A DNA stretch of 64,000 nt from Bacteroidales bacterium (lineage in GTDB: Bacteria > Bacteroidota > Bacteroidia > Bacteroidales > Bacteroidaceae), in assembly GCA_004557035.1 (NCBI GenBank), contig SFFB01000005.1:1-64000 (forward strand), read 5' to 3'. Made by a program: the position numbers and the translations under genes. The notes beneath the pieces were generated by a model, which was not told the DNA's origin, ran no database searches, and saw nothing but the letters and a program-made list of their open reading frames with translations. Positions 33,133-41,915 of the stretch are shown here, piece by piece. Within the stretch, counting starts at the first letter, position 1, and the number at the start of each line of letters is the position of its first letter.

Positions 33133-34431
33133 ATGTCTGTCTCCAAACTCTTTTCAAGCCTTGTGGCCGTTGCCATCGGCGTGACTATGAGCCTTTTGAC
33201 GGCATGTAGCGACGACGAGGATGTGGCCCGTTACAGCGTTGTGGCTCCCGATGCAGAAGACGTGGGGGCGAAAACCGTGCTCGTCTATATGGCCGGGCAC
33301 AACACCTTGGGATATACCGGTAACGTCCAAGCCGATACGGCCGAAATTATGGCCGGACGCTCTGCCATCCCACGCGACGGGAGGTTGCTGCTTTTCATAG
33401 ACACCGGCGACAAACCACGGCTCTATCGCATTATGCCCGACGAGCCACGGCCCCGGCTCTTGGTCGAGTGGGACAAAGACTGCTCTTCGACTTCGCCTCA
33501 AACGCTCGGTGAAGTGCTTGAACTCACCCAGCGCCTTGCCCCTTCGGCACGCTACGGACTGGTGATGTCGTCGCACGCCGACGGATGGTTGCCACCGTCA
33601 AACCCCGCCGCTTCGCCCCGTCGTTCAGACTATATGCCCAAGTCGTTTGGCATTGACGACGGCAACGGACCCGCAGACCGGGGAACCCAGATGGCCGTGG
33701 AAGACTTGGCGGCCACTCTCGCCGGAGCAGGCTTTCACACAGACTACATACTGTTTGATGCCTGTCTTATGCAGACCGTGGAGGTGGACTATGCTTTGCG
33801 CTCAGTCACCGACTATGTCATCGCCTCGCCAGCCCTTTTGCCCGCAGCCGGAGCCAATTATGTTCACCTGTTGGCCCGTGGCCTTTTTTCGGATACAGTG
33901 AGCCACATTGCTGAGACTTATGTGGCCGACGTGGGCGACCCCGACCAATACTTTTCGTATTATGAACACGGCGCCGTGATGTCGGTGGTGCGCACTGCCG
34001 CCCTCGATAGTTTGGCCTCAGCCTTTGCTGCGGCCCTTCCCACCTCAAGTCTGATGGCGCAGGGCCTGCCCGATATGACGGGTGTTACGGCCTATCAATA
34101 TTATGGCCGGGCCAGCGATTACCGCCCTCACGCCTACGATATGGCTGAAGCCATCGCCGCCATCTTCCCACAGGGAGAGGCTCTCGACGCAGTGAAACAA
34201 GCCCTCGGGCGAGCCGTAGTCTACAAAGCAGCCACCGACCGCTTTTGGTTTGGCCCCGGCGACTGGACTTTTGCCACGGTTCACCCCGCCACCTATTCGG
34301 GACTGTCGCTCTTTGTTCCCCGACAGGAGTATGACACCAATGCCTCGCTCTGTCCCACAGGCAATCACAACCTCACCTTCCGCACCACCGGCTGGTATGC
34401 CGCAGCCGGTTGGGCACAGACCGGCTGGTGA
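33133..34431 (+). CDS. Clostripain-family (C11) cysteine peptidase lipoprotein
   Basis: A 432-residue exported lipoprotein (signal MSVSKLFSSLVAVAIGVTM, lipobox LLTAC, Cys25). The caspase-like C11 fold shows VLVYMAGHNTLG (about 49-60), catalytic His148 in MSSHADGW and Cys211 in ILFDACLMQTVEVDYAL. C11 enzymes cleave after Arg or Lys and in gut Bacteroides include the fragipain type. Lipidation places it on the periplasmic or outer surface. A strong terminator separates it from the upstream receptor; FtsB/DivIC-like and other envelope genes follow on the same strand. Confidence 0.88.
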   Translation: MSVSKLFSSLVAVAIGVTMSLLTACSDDEDVARYSVVAPDAEDVGAKTVLVYMAGHNTLGYTGNVQADTAEIMAGRSAIPRDGRLLLFIDTGDKPRLYRIMPDEPRPRLLVEWDKDCSSTSPQTLGEVLELTQRLAPSARYGLVMSSHADGWLPPSNPAASPRRSDYMPKSFGIDDGNGPADRGTQMAVEDLAATLAGAGFHTDYILFDACLMQTVEVDYALRSVTDYVIASPALLPAAGANYVHLLARGLFSDTVSHIAETYVADVGDPDQYFSYYEHGAVMSVVRTAALDSLASAFAAALPTSSLMAQGLPDMTGVTAYQYYGRASDYRPHAYDMAEAIAAIFPQGEALDAVKQALGRAVVYKAATDRFWFGPGDWTFATVHPATYSGLSLFVPRQEYDTNASLCPTGNHNLTFRTTGWYAAAGWAQTGW

Positions 34432-34542
34432 GCGCTGTGCAAAGCCACAACGACGACCTCATTCGTACCTTATGCGTTCTCATAAACCACTCCGCTAAAT
34501 CTCACTTGGTCACCATCCACCTCATCAAGCATTCTCAGATCA

Positions 34543-34869
34543 ATGAAAATCCTTCAGTTTGCCGGCCAAATACTTTCGGCCATCTGGCGCCATAAATACA
34601 TCTGGATTATCGTACTCTTCATCATTGTTGCCGTGTTCATCGACGACAATGGCTTTATGGCACGCTATCGTCTCGAAGACGAAAACGCCGCCACGCTTGA
34701 AGAAATCAAAGCCTACGAGGCACGCTATGCGGCCGACAGTGCACGGCTGAGCCAGCTCAAAACCGACCCGGCTGCCGTGGTACGTGTGGCGCGCGAGAAC
34801 CACCAGATGAAATCGCCCGACGAAGATGTCTATTACATCGTTTCGCCCGACTCACTCGCCACAGAATGA
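34543..34869 (+). CDS. FtsB/DivIC-like septum formation initiator protein
   Basis: A 108-residue bitopic protein: short cytoplasmic N-terminus, one membrane helix (about 19-35, YIWIIVLFIIVAVFI), then a predicted coiled coil (EDENAATLEEIKAYEARYAA) and a conserved end (VVRVARENHQMKSPDEDVYYIV). This matches the DivIC/FtsB family of the divisome, which bridges FtsL and FtsQ. It lies 111 bp after the C11 gene. Confidence 0.82.
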   Translation: MKILQFAGQILSAIWRHKYIWIIVLFIIVAVFIDDNGFMARYRLEDENAATLEEIKAYEARYAADSARLSQLKTDPAAVVRVARENHQMKSPDEDVYYIVSPDSLATE

Positions 34870-34945
34870 CCGGCAGAGCCTTCTCCCATTCTCCGACGAC
34901 ATACTCCTATATATTATATAAAGAAAAAACAATTTCCCTTCGTTT

Positions 34946-35332
34946 ATGAGTCAAACCCTGCTCCAGTCGCTACTGACGTGGTGTTACAGAATAGGCGGCC
35001 TGCTCATCGTCATAGGTGCCGCTATGCCCATCTTTATTCCTGATACTTTTCTCACGCCCTACGTGTTCAGCCTCGGCGCTCTGCTCTTTGCCGCGGCTCA
35101 GTTGCTCACGCCTATGCCTAATCTCGGCATCACCGTGAAGCGTTTGGTGTGGCAGCAACGAATTGGCGCTCTTTTGCTACTGGCCACAGGCGTGCTGATG
35201 TTTTGCTCGCGCTATGGCGTCAGCCCTTTCAGCGGTGCCGAGTGGCAAATGTCGTTGGCCATAGCCGCTGTGCTTGAAGTCTACACCGCTTTCCGTCTGC
35301 CCGCGGCCATCCAAAAGGCTAAGAAACAATAA
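34946..35332 (+). CDS. Small four-helix membrane protein
   Basis: A 128-residue integral membrane protein with four hydrophobic segments: about 11-31, 37-54, 70-87 and 99-116. Little polar sequence lies between them; the tail is basic (AAIQKAKKQ). No transporter or enzyme motif seen. It follows the DivIC-like gene by 76 bp, in the order found for conserved DivIC neighbours in Bacteroidales, but I cannot assign a role. An all-A/T tract (tatatattatata) lies 24 bp before the start. Confidence 0.7.
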   Translation: MSQTLLQSLLTWCYRIGGLLIVIGAAMPIFIPDTFLTPYVFSLGALLFAAAQLLTPMPNLGITVKRLVWQQRIGALLLLATGVLMFCSRYGVSPFSGAEWQMSLAIAAVLEVYTAFRLPAAIQKAKKQ

Positions 35333-35334
35333 CG

Positions 35335-35385
35335 CTTTCAGACTCTTAGTCTTTTAGACTTTTGTCTCTTTGACTCCAAATTTTG
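35335..35385. repeat. 'agactcttagtc' word tract upstream of the lipoprotein gene
   Basis: Overlapping words such as gactcttagtc, ttttagac and ttttgtctctttgact fill the interval 17 bp before ATG 35402. Similar tracts precede the amylase (40150-40282) and GH2 (58798-58850) genes. Confidence 0.55.
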
Positions 35386-35401
35386 ACAAATAACCTTCCC
35401 T

Positions 35402-35986
35402 ATGAAAAATAACCTATTTTATGCCACCCTTGGCGCCGCATTGCTCGGCTTGAGCCTCTCGGCCTGTGGCGGCTCCACGTCTGAAAACAAAGGACAGGCG
35501 GCCGAGCCCATCCAATCCATACGTCCCGACGGGCCCATTGAGTCAAACCCGGCCTCGACAAGGGAGTTTTCCACACGCCTCGGCGGACAGCACTACGCCA
35601 TCACCATCAAGCGCTATGCCGACAAGGCACTGCCCACCATCAAAAACGATGTCGACATAGAGTATTACGACAACCGCGTAGACGTCTGCATCACCCGAGA
35701 CGGTCGTGACTTCTTCTCACACTCTTATACCAAAGAAGCCTTCCTCGACTTCATCTCGGCCGCCGAAGCCCAAGGTTACGTGCTTTTGGGCATGGCTTGG
35801 GACGAAGCCGAAAGCGAGGCGAAAGGCAAAATCGTACTTATGGGTCAAGTGGGCGTGCCCGGCGTCGAAGAGGGTCCGTCTTTTTCCATCGAGATTGCCG
35901 CAGACGGCTCGAGCAGCAGCATTGTCAAAAAACAATACCAAGAGACCGGCGCCATCGAGCACGAATCCGAAGATCAGGGCGTATAA
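35402..35986 (+). CDS. Lipoprotein, possible DUF4738 type
   Basis: A 194-residue lipoprotein: signal MKNNLFYATLGAALLGLSLSAC with the lipid Cys at 22, then a Ser/Asn/Gly linker. A folded domain of about 120 residues (FSTRLGGQHYAITIKRYADK, YYDNRVDVCITRDGRDFFSH, KEAFLDFISAAEAQGYVLLG) alternates strands and helices. No catalytic motif. The pattern recalls DUF4738 proteins of Bacteroides, but this is from memory and unproven. It lies 69 bp after the four-helix protein and 64 bp before the DPP IV-type peptidase. Confidence 0.7.
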   Translation: MKNNLFYATLGAALLGLSLSACGGSTSENKGQAAEPIQSIRPDGPIESNPASTREFSTRLGGQHYAITIKRYADKALPTIKNDVDIEYYDNRVDVCITRDGRDFFSHSYTKEAFLDFISAAEAQGYVLLGMAWDEAESEAKGKIVLMGQVGVPGVEEGPSFSIEIAADGSSSSIVKKQYQETGAIEHESEDQGV

Positions 35987-36050
35987 TGCCGGCTGACGTG
36001 CCATACGCCCGTACACTCAGCAATTAGTCAACACACACAAACTCATAATC

Positions 36051-38273
36051 ATGCGTTTCCCTTCCCTTAAATTATTTTTTGCTTTGACGCTCTGTGCCGC
36101 CACTTCGCTTTGTGCACAGACCTCCGACAAACTCACACTCGGCGAAGTCTTTGACGGCTCCCTTTTTGGCCGCGGCGTCAACCAGCCCCAATCCCTAGCC
36201 GACGGCGAGCACTATGCCCGCGTCAGTGACGACGGCCGGCAGCTGGTGAAGTATGCCTATAAGACCCAGCAGTCCGTAGGTGTCATACTTGATCTGGACA
36301 AGGCCAAAAACGCCGAGAAGGTGCCCTTCATCTCCGGCTATATCATCTCGCCTACCGGCAAGCACATCCTCGTGGCCACCAATGCCAAGCAGATTTACCG
36401 TCACTCTTTCACGGCCGACTATTATATTTATGACGTGGCCAACCGCCGCTTCTCGCCCCTCTCAGACGGCGGACCGCAGCAGGCACCCGTATTCTCGCCC
36501 GACGGCAACGTCATCGCCTTTGCCCGCGAAGGCGACCTCTATCTCGTCAAGTTACTCTTTGACGGCGCCGAAACCCGTGTGACCAAAGATGGCGAGCGTG
36601 GCAAGATCCTCAACGGTATCCCCGACTGGGTCAATGAAGAAGAGTTTTCGACCGCCTCTTCGTTCACTTTCACGGCCGACTCAAAGATGCTCGCCTGGGT
36701 GCGTTACGACGAGAGCGAAGTGCCCCTTTGGCACATTCAGATGTATCGTGGCGCCAAGCCCACACTTGAACAAAACGCCGTCTATCCCGGTGAGTACACC
36801 TATAAATATCCCGTGGCCGGCGAGCGCAACGCTTCGGTCTGCGTGATGACTTTTGACATTAAAAACCGCGTAACCCGCACTATGGACATCCCGATGGACA
36901 GCGACGGCTACATACCCCGCATCTATGCCACAAGCGATGCCGAGCGATTGGCCGTGGTCACCCTCAACCGCCACCAAAGTCAGATGGACCTCCATATGGT
37001 CAATCCCCGCTCGGGAGTGAGTCGTGTGGTCTTGCGCGAAACTTCAGACAAATACCTTCGCGAGACGGCCTACGGCTCCCTCAAGTTCTATCCCGGCCGC
37101 TTCGTTTTACTCTCTGAGCGCTCGGGCTATCAGCACCTCTATGCCTACAGCCTCGAAGGCACTCTCTTGCAGACCGTCACCAGTGGCCAGTTTGAGGTGA
37201 CAGACTTCTATGGCTACGATCCCGTCGGCCGCACGTATTATTATCAAGCCGTCGACCAGACGCCTACACGCCGTGCCGTCTTCGCCACCGACGAGAAAGG
37301 CCGCACCCGCCGCCTCACGCCCGAGGTGGGCACAAACACAGCCTCATTCTCTGAGGGCATGCGCTATTTCCTCTGCAATTACAGTTCGCTCAACACGATG
37401 CCCGTCTACACGCTGCGCAACAACCAGGGCCGTGTCATTGCCACCCTTGAAGACAACGCCGACCTTCAAGCCAAGGCCAAAGACCGCCTGGCCCGTAAAG
37501 AGCTCTTCAGCTTCACCACCGCCGACGGCGTGCAGCTCAACGGCTGGATGGTCAAACCCAAGGACTTTGACCCGTCGCGCCGCTATCCTGTGCTGATGTA
37601 CCAATATAGCGGTCCGTCGTCGCAGGAGGTCAAGGACGCTTGGTCGTCGGGTTTCTATCCCGGTTGCGCGTTTGAAAGCTATTTGGCCGACAAGGGTTAC
37701 ATCTGCGTCTGTGTGGACGGTCGCGGCACCGGTGCACGTGGAGCCGACTTTGAGAAATGCACCTATCTCAAGCTCGGACAGTTGGAGAGCCACGACCAGG
37801 TGGAGACCGCCTTGTGGCTTGGGCGTCAATCCTATGTCGACGCCGACCGCATCGCCATTTGGGGATGGAGTTTCGGTGGGTTTAACACGTTGATGTCGAT
37901 GAGTGAGGGCCGTCCCGTCTTCCGTTGTGGCATCGCCGTGGCTGCTCCGAGCAGCTGGCGCTATTACGACACCGTCTACACCGAGCGATATATGCGTACG
38001 CCGGCCGAAAACGCTTCGGGCTATAACGTTTGTCCCATCAATCAGGCCGGTCGCCTCTCCGGCAACCTCCTGCTCGTTCACGGCACGGCCGACGACAATG
38101 TGCACCTGCGCAATGCCTCAGAGATGAGCGAGGCGCTCGTTCAGGCCGACAAGCCTTTTGAAATGCAGCTCTATACCAACCGCAACCATAGCATTTATGG
38201 CGGCAACACCCGCGCCCATTTGTTCAAGCGGATGGTTGAGTTTCTCGACCGCAACATGGGTGTGAAGCCCTAA
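36051..38273 (+). CDS. Dipeptidyl peptidase IV-type S9 serine peptidase
   Basis: A 740-residue exported prolyl peptidase. Signal peptide about 1-23. An eight-bladed DPPIV N-terminal propeller (about 40-500) includes SPDGNVIAFAREGDLYLV. The alpha/beta-hydrolase domain has Ser607 (GWSFGGFNTL), Asp681 (HGTADDNVH) and His713 (NHSIYG). WVNEEEFSTASSFTF holds the Glu pair that binds the substrate N-terminus in DPP IV. It releases X-Pro or X-Ala dipeptides in the periplasm, complementing DPP III and the secreted subtilases. A terminator follows at 38311. Confidence 0.92.
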   Translation: MRFPSLKLFFALTLCAATSLCAQTSDKLTLGEVFDGSLFGRGVNQPQSLADGEHYARVSDDGRQLVKYAYKTQQSVGVILDLDKAKNAEKVPFISGYIISPTGKHILVATNAKQIYRHSFTADYYIYDVANRRFSPLSDGGPQQAPVFSPDGNVIAFAREGDLYLVKLLFDGAETRVTKDGERGKILNGIPDWVNEEEFSTASSFTFTADSKMLAWVRYDESEVPLWHIQMYRGAKPTLEQNAVYPGEYTYKYPVAGERNASVCVMTFDIKNRVTRTMDIPMDSDGYIPRIYATSDAERLAVVTLNRHQSQMDLHMVNPRSGVSRVVLRETSDKYLRETAYGSLKFYPGRFVLLSERSGYQHLYAYSLEGTLLQTVTSGQFEVTDFYGYDPVGRTYYYQAVDQTPTRRAVFATDEKGRTRRLTPEVGTNTASFSEGMRYFLCNYSSLNTMPVYTLRNNQGRVIATLEDNADLQAKAKDRLARKELFSFTTADGVQLNGWMVKPKDFDPSRRYPVLMYQYSGPSSQEVKDAWSSGFYPGCAFESYLADKGYICVCVDGRGTGARGADFEKCTYLKLGQLESHDQVETALWLGRQSYVDADRIAIWGWSFGGFNTLMSMSEGRPVFRCGIAVAAPSSWRYYDTVYTERYMRTPAENASGYNVCPINQAGRLSGNLLLVHGTADDNVHLRNASEMSEALVQADKPFEMQLYTNRNHSIYGGNTRAHLFKRMVEFLDRNMGVKP

Positions 38274-38310
38274 GGCCGACTGAGCCTCAAAGTGCCGTCA
38301 CAAAGATATT

Positions 38311-38353
38311 GACGCCGCCGTGTCATCTCGACTCGGCGGCGTCTTCTTGTCTT
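38311..38353 (+). terminator. Terminator after the DPP IV-type gene
   Basis: GACGCCGCCG (38311-38320) pairs perfectly with CGGCGGCGTC (38334-38343), followed by TTCTTGTC and TTTT nearby. Confidence 0.7.
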
Positions 38354-38692
38354 TTGCCCACACCCTGTTTTTGCCTAAATTTGGCGTAGGTAGGAAGAAG
38401 ACGAAAGCTTTATGGCCCGAAAAAGCCCAATTCCGGATTTACGGGGATAAGAACTACGAAAAACGGGGTTACTGACAGAAAAAACTGTCAGTAACCCCGT
38501 AAACTTTGCCTTACTTTCAGTGTGGTGCCGACGGTTGAAAGCGGATTTTCAAAGCCTTTTGGTCCGTTCCGGTCTGCTGTCAATCATTTTCAAGTTGCTT
38601 TCGCCACTTTTTTTGAGAAAGTTTGTCATTGCAGGCCCCGAACTTGAACCCATCAGCTAGGGCCATCATTTCAAGAAAAGCGGTTGAGCCTC
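38354..38692. other. Intergenic region with repeat-related hairpin (copy F)
   Basis: No gene. 'Tacggggataag' at 38440 matches copy C at 19970. A perfect 16-bp stem follows at 38463-38500. The remainder, to the amylase stop at 38693, shows nothing recognisable. Confidence 0.5.
38463..38500 (-). terminator. Terminator of the GH13 amylase gene
   Basis: ACGGGGTTACTGACAG (38463-38478) and CTGTCAGTAACCCCGT (38485-38500) form a perfect 16-bp stem with an A6 loop. Read on the minus strand it is followed by TTTTCG. It lies 193 bp past the amylase stop. Confidence 0.65.
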
Positions 38693-40114
38693 TTATGGCT
38701 TAATAACCTTGCCTCCGGACGTAATGATGAGTCCGCTTGCATTGTGGTCGGTCACTCGGCGACCGTCGAGACAATAGGCCGGAAGGCTCTCGACATCGCC
38801 GGTTCCGGTCGTAGTGACGCCGTGGATGGCCGAAGTGGCGTTGGAGAGGAACATCTGCCAGCCCGAACCCGATGCGGCCAGGTAGTAGCCCTCGGGCACG
38901 GTGGTGGGAGCGGCAGTGCCGATGCGGGTGATGAGGCTGCCGTGATGGCCTTCGGCACGGCTCTCGTAGTAGGTGGAGCGAGCGGTCACCTCGACCTTGC
39001 TCTCAGAGTGGAGTCCGGCGGCGCGACGCACCTCAATCATACGCTCGATGGCCTCGCGGTATTCACCTTGCCAGTGGGGCCAGAACACACACGGCACGCC
39101 GGCCGAGGAGAGAATAAAGGCATAGGCCTGGTCCACATAGCCAGTGAAGCGGTTGGAGTCTTGATAGGTGTCGTGATTGTCGACAAAGGTCACGGCATAG
39201 CCGCAAGTGGAGTAGTGGTGGATGAGGCCAGCCGGGCGCCAGGTGGTTTGGTCTTCAATCCATGACATTGAGGTATAGTTGCCACGGGCCAGACCGTTGT
39301 TGAGCGCGGCATACTTCATGGGGAAATCGAAAGCCATGCTGCGGTGACCGGTCTGACCCAGCCAGGCGTTGACATTGTCGTAGGAGCCATCCCAATATTC
39401 GCCCACAGAGAGATATGGCGACGTGGCGGCGTTGTATTGCCCCACGTATGCACCTGAGAAGCCTTTGGCAAAGTCATAGCGCCAGCCATCGTAGCCAAAC
39501 TCACCTTTGAGCCACGAGAGATAGGCGGTGACGTCGGCCTGAACGTAGGGCGACGTGTGGTCGAGGTCGCGCGCGCCACCCCAGTTTTCGCCCGTGTCGG
39601 GTGCTCCGGTGGCTGTGCCTTGCCACGAACCGGCCGAGGCGTCTGTGTTCATTTCGTCGTCGCTGCAGATGTGTTCGCCGGTGAGTTGATAGCTGCCGTA
39701 ACTGCCGAAATCATCGGCCGTGAAGTTGCCCCATCCGGTGTTGCCGGCACGGTGATTGACTACGATGTCGGCCACCACCTTCACACCTCCCGCGTGGAGC
39801 GACGCAATGAGCAGTTTGAGGTTTTCGGCCGTGCCCCAACAGGAGTTCTGGTCGTTCCAGATGCGTGGATGATAGCCCACGTTGGTGCCGCCCACGGCTC
39901 CGCCGCCTTCAGCGCTGGCCGAAGGGGGCAGCCAGACAAGGTTGAAGTGTGAGGCGATGTCGGCGCTGAGTTGTTGCAGCTGGGTCCAGCCTGTTTCGGT
40001 TTGTGAGTTCCAATAAAAGCCCTGCAACATCACGTCTTCGCTCTCAGTGGGCACTTGGGCGTGGAGCGGGAGCGTGAAGGCAAACAATGGCAGAGCGTAG
40101 AGCAGTCGTTTCAT
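38693..40114 (-). CDS. Secreted GH13 alpha-amylase (plant-type-like) in the susG position
   Basis: A 473-residue alpha-amylase. The signal peptide (MKRLLYALPLFAFTLPLHA) has no lipobox. Catalytic residues are Asp214 (GWRYDFAKGF), Glu239 (SVGEYWDG) and Asp315 (FVDNHDT), with DIVVNHR as region I. The start VMLQGFYWNSQTETGWTQL and WLPPSASAEGG resemble plant-type alpha-amylases rather than B. thetaiotaomicron SusG, which is a larger lipoprotein with an inserted CBM58. The C-terminal YCLDGRRV...GLIITSGGKVIKP resembles a short type IX sorting signal. It probably starts starch hydrolysis outside the cell. A terminator at 40304 separates it from susF. Confidence 0.85.
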   Translation of the reverse strand: MKRLLYALPLFAFTLPLHAQVPTESEDVMLQGFYWNSQTETGWTQLQQLSADIASHFNLVWLPPSASAEGGGAVGGTNVGYHPRIWNDQNSCWGTAENLKLLIASLHAGGVKVVADIVVNHRAGNTGWGNFTADDFGSYGSYQLTGEHICSDDEMNTDASAGSWQGTATGAPDTGENWGGARDLDHTSPYVQADVTAYLSWLKGEFGYDGWRYDFAKGFSGAYVGQYNAATSPYLSVGEYWDGSYDNVNAWLGQTGHRSMAFDFPMKYAALNNGLARGNYTSMSWIEDQTTWRPAGLIHHYSTCGYAVTFVDNHDTYQDSNRFTGYVDQAYAFILSSAGVPCVFWPHWQGEYREAIERMIEVRRAAGLHSESKVEVTARSTYYESRAEGHHGSLITRIGTAAPTTVPEGYYLAASGSGWQMFLSNATSAIHGVTTTGTGDVESLPAYCLDGRRVTDHNASGLIITSGGKVIKP

Positions 40115-40149
40115 TTTGGTCGGTGTGTTTGGAGGTGAAGCGTCTGAGA

Positions 40150-40282
40150 GACCAAGCGTCTAAGAGACAAAGAGACAAAAAGACAAAGAGTGGCTTGGCC
40201 GCTCAAGCTCTTAAACTCTTAGACTTTTAATCTTTTAGACTCTTAGACTTTTAGTCTCAAAAAGACAAAGAGTCAAAGAGAC
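40150..40282. repeat. 'agacaaag / ctttagtct' word tract between the amylase gene and susF
   Basis: Two purine-rich runs (40153-40190 and 40260-40282, built from agagacaaag) flank a pyrimidine-rich run of complementary words (ctcttagacttttaatcttttagac and repeats, 40208-40258). The transcript of either strand could fold heavily. It lies just upstream of the amylase start at 40114. Confidence 0.6.
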
Positions 40283-40303
40283 TTGATGTGAAGTCAAAAA
40301 AGG

Positions 40304-40339
40304 CAAGCGGGCGAGTGACAGCGTCTACCCGCCCGCTTG
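40304..40339 (-). terminator. Terminator of the sus operon after susF
   Basis: CAAGCGGGCG (40304-40313) pairs perfectly with CGCCCGCTTG (40330-40339). Read on the minus strand, CCTTTTTTGAC follows. It lies 35 bp past the susF stop. Confidence 0.75.
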
Positions 40340-40373
40340 TTGGTTTGTGAAGCCTCGCTGTCAGGCTGAGGTG

Positions 40374-41771
40374 TTATTTAAGGTAGCCTGTGCCGTCTGT
40401 GAAGTTGAGGTAAAGGTTCTGGCCGGCACCTGCATTGACGCGAGCCTGGTCGGGACCGGCACCACGATAGTCAATCTTGCCGTCGGTAATGATGAATTCC
40501 ATTTGCCACCAGTCTACGTCTGCTTTGGGATGCACGCAGACGCGGAGTTCACCGTCGGCCACAAAGGTGGGCGAAACAAATTCGCCGTCTTTGTCGGCCG
40601 GCACCGTGAAGATGTTTTCAGGCTCTATGGTCCACATACCGGCGCAGTTGCCGATGAGGTAGACGTTGGGTTCGAAGGTTTCGAGCACCTTGGCTGTGGC
40701 GTCGACATAGAGCAGATACCAGCCGCTCTTGCCCACTGTGATGTTGCCCGTGCCGCCCAGACCGGCGTTGGCATGGTCTACGATGGTGAGCGCTTCGGCG
40801 CCAAAGTCGCCACCCCAACCGGCTTGAGGCGCAAACTTGAACTCTTCACCCTCGGTGAGGTAAATCATAGTCCAGAACTGGCCGTCGTGGCTGTGTACGG
40901 GAGTGAGTTGTTTCCACACGCCGCTTTCGCCGCCCCAGCCATAGGCCGAACCGGTGAGATAGAGTTCCTCAGACACGGCACGTATGCTGTAGCGCCAGTT
41001 GGTCATGTCGATGGTCACTTTGCTTTTGCCTGCACCCACCTTGAATGCTTGTGCGCCCATCCAAGTGATGAAGGCGTCTGCCGAGGTGTCGCCGTCGACA
41101 TTGCTGCCCCATACAGAGGCCCAGTCGATGTCTGTGCCGTTGATGCCGGACTGCGGAAGGATTTTGAACCAAGTGTCGGCAGCCACCTCAAAAGTGGCTT
41201 CAAAGACACCGTTGCCTTTGTCGGTCATGGCCAATGCGTCGGCAGCGGTCCAGCCGTTGATGCCCAAGAGATAGTAGGCACTTTCGGTGGCCGGAGGAGT
41301 GACTTGCAGATAGCCGGCCTCGACGGGAGCGGTGGTGACAGCCAGAGCGGCGCCGGCAGGCGTAACCACGGCAGCGTCGACAGTGAGCGCAAGGGTGCGC
41401 TCTGTGCGTTGACGGCTCAGGAAGATGTTTTCCACAACGCTGTCGAGCTGGGTAGTGACCACGCGGATAGTGCCATCTTCAACGGTGAAGGGCAGGGCAT
41501 GTGTGCCTTCTACATAAAGTTTGTTGTAGGTCACGGTGGAGCCTTCGGGAGCGTTGGTTATGCCGTCGAAACGCAAGAGGTCAACAGTGTCGGCGGCTGT
41601 TTCGCGGTCGATGGCGGCTGTGGGCACTGCCGACAACTGGATTTGCACAGCCTGTGCGTCGTCGCCCTGAGGATAGCCTTGGGGATTGGCCCAGTCGGTG
41701 AAGTCTTCATCGCAGGCACTGAAGGCCAGCGTGGTGAGCAGGGCACCGGTATATAATGCTATTTTTTTCAT
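40374..41771 (-). CDS. susF: SusF-like starch-binding outer-membrane lipoprotein
   Basis: A 465-residue surface lipoprotein (MKKIALYTGALLTTLAFSAC, Cys20). After an N-terminal SusE-type domain (about 25-160) come three starch-binding modules, each starting with a strand of the YxxG type: YYLLGINGWTAADA, LYLTGSAYGWGGES and VYLIGNCAGMW. B. thetaiotaomicron SusF likewise has three binding modules and SusE two, matching the pair here. It holds starch at the cell surface without catalysis. Last gene of the susB-F unit, followed by a terminator. Confidence 0.88.
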   Translation of the reverse strand: MKKIALYTGALLTTLAFSACDEDFTDWANPQGYPQGDDAQAVQIQLSAVPTAAIDRETAADTVDLLRFDGITNAPEGSTVTYNKLYVEGTHALPFTVEDGTIRVVTTQLDSVVENIFLSRQRTERTLALTVDAAVVTPAGAALAVTTAPVEAGYLQVTPPATESAYYLLGINGWTAADALAMTDKGNGVFEATFEVAADTWFKILPQSGINGTDIDWASVWGSNVDGDTSADAFITWMGAQAFKVGAGKSKVTIDMTNWRYSIRAVSEELYLTGSAYGWGGESGVWKQLTPVHSHDGQFWTMIYLTEGEEFKFAPQAGWGGDFGAEALTIVDHANAGLGGTGNITVGKSGWYLLYVDATAKVLETFEPNVYLIGNCAGMWTIEPENIFTVPADKDGEFVSPTFVADGELRVCVHPKADVDWWQMEFIITDGKIDYRGAGPDQARVNAGAGQNLYLNFTDGTGYLK

Positions 41772-41799
41772 GGATGTTTTGTTTTAATTGGTGAGCCGG

Positions 41800-41870
41800 C
41801 GTGTCTGCAAGACGACCTTTCAAATAGGATTTGTCGCTTTGTGTTCCTTTTGTCTTGCCGCCTTGCAGAC
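41800..41870 (-). promoter_or_regulatory. Stem between susE and susF
   Basis: GTCTGCAAG (about 41812-41820) can pair with CTTGCAGAC (41862-41870) around a loop of about 41 nt. No T-run follows, so it is more likely an mRNA processing or stability element than a terminator. Confidence 0.4.
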
Positions 41871-41915
41871 GCGCGCACTCTTTGACTTATGGTCTTGTTA
41901 TTACTTGTCCTGAGA

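Noticed and set aside
40150..40282. CRISPR array
   Set aside because: Words are 8-12 nt, irregular, and not separated by unique spacers of constant length; no cas genes nearby.
40347..41756. Long open frame antisense to susF (about 470 codons)
   Set aside because: It lies opposite a clear SusF gene; the composition is the low-complexity Gly/Val/His pattern expected from the complement of GC-rich codons, with no recognisable domain.
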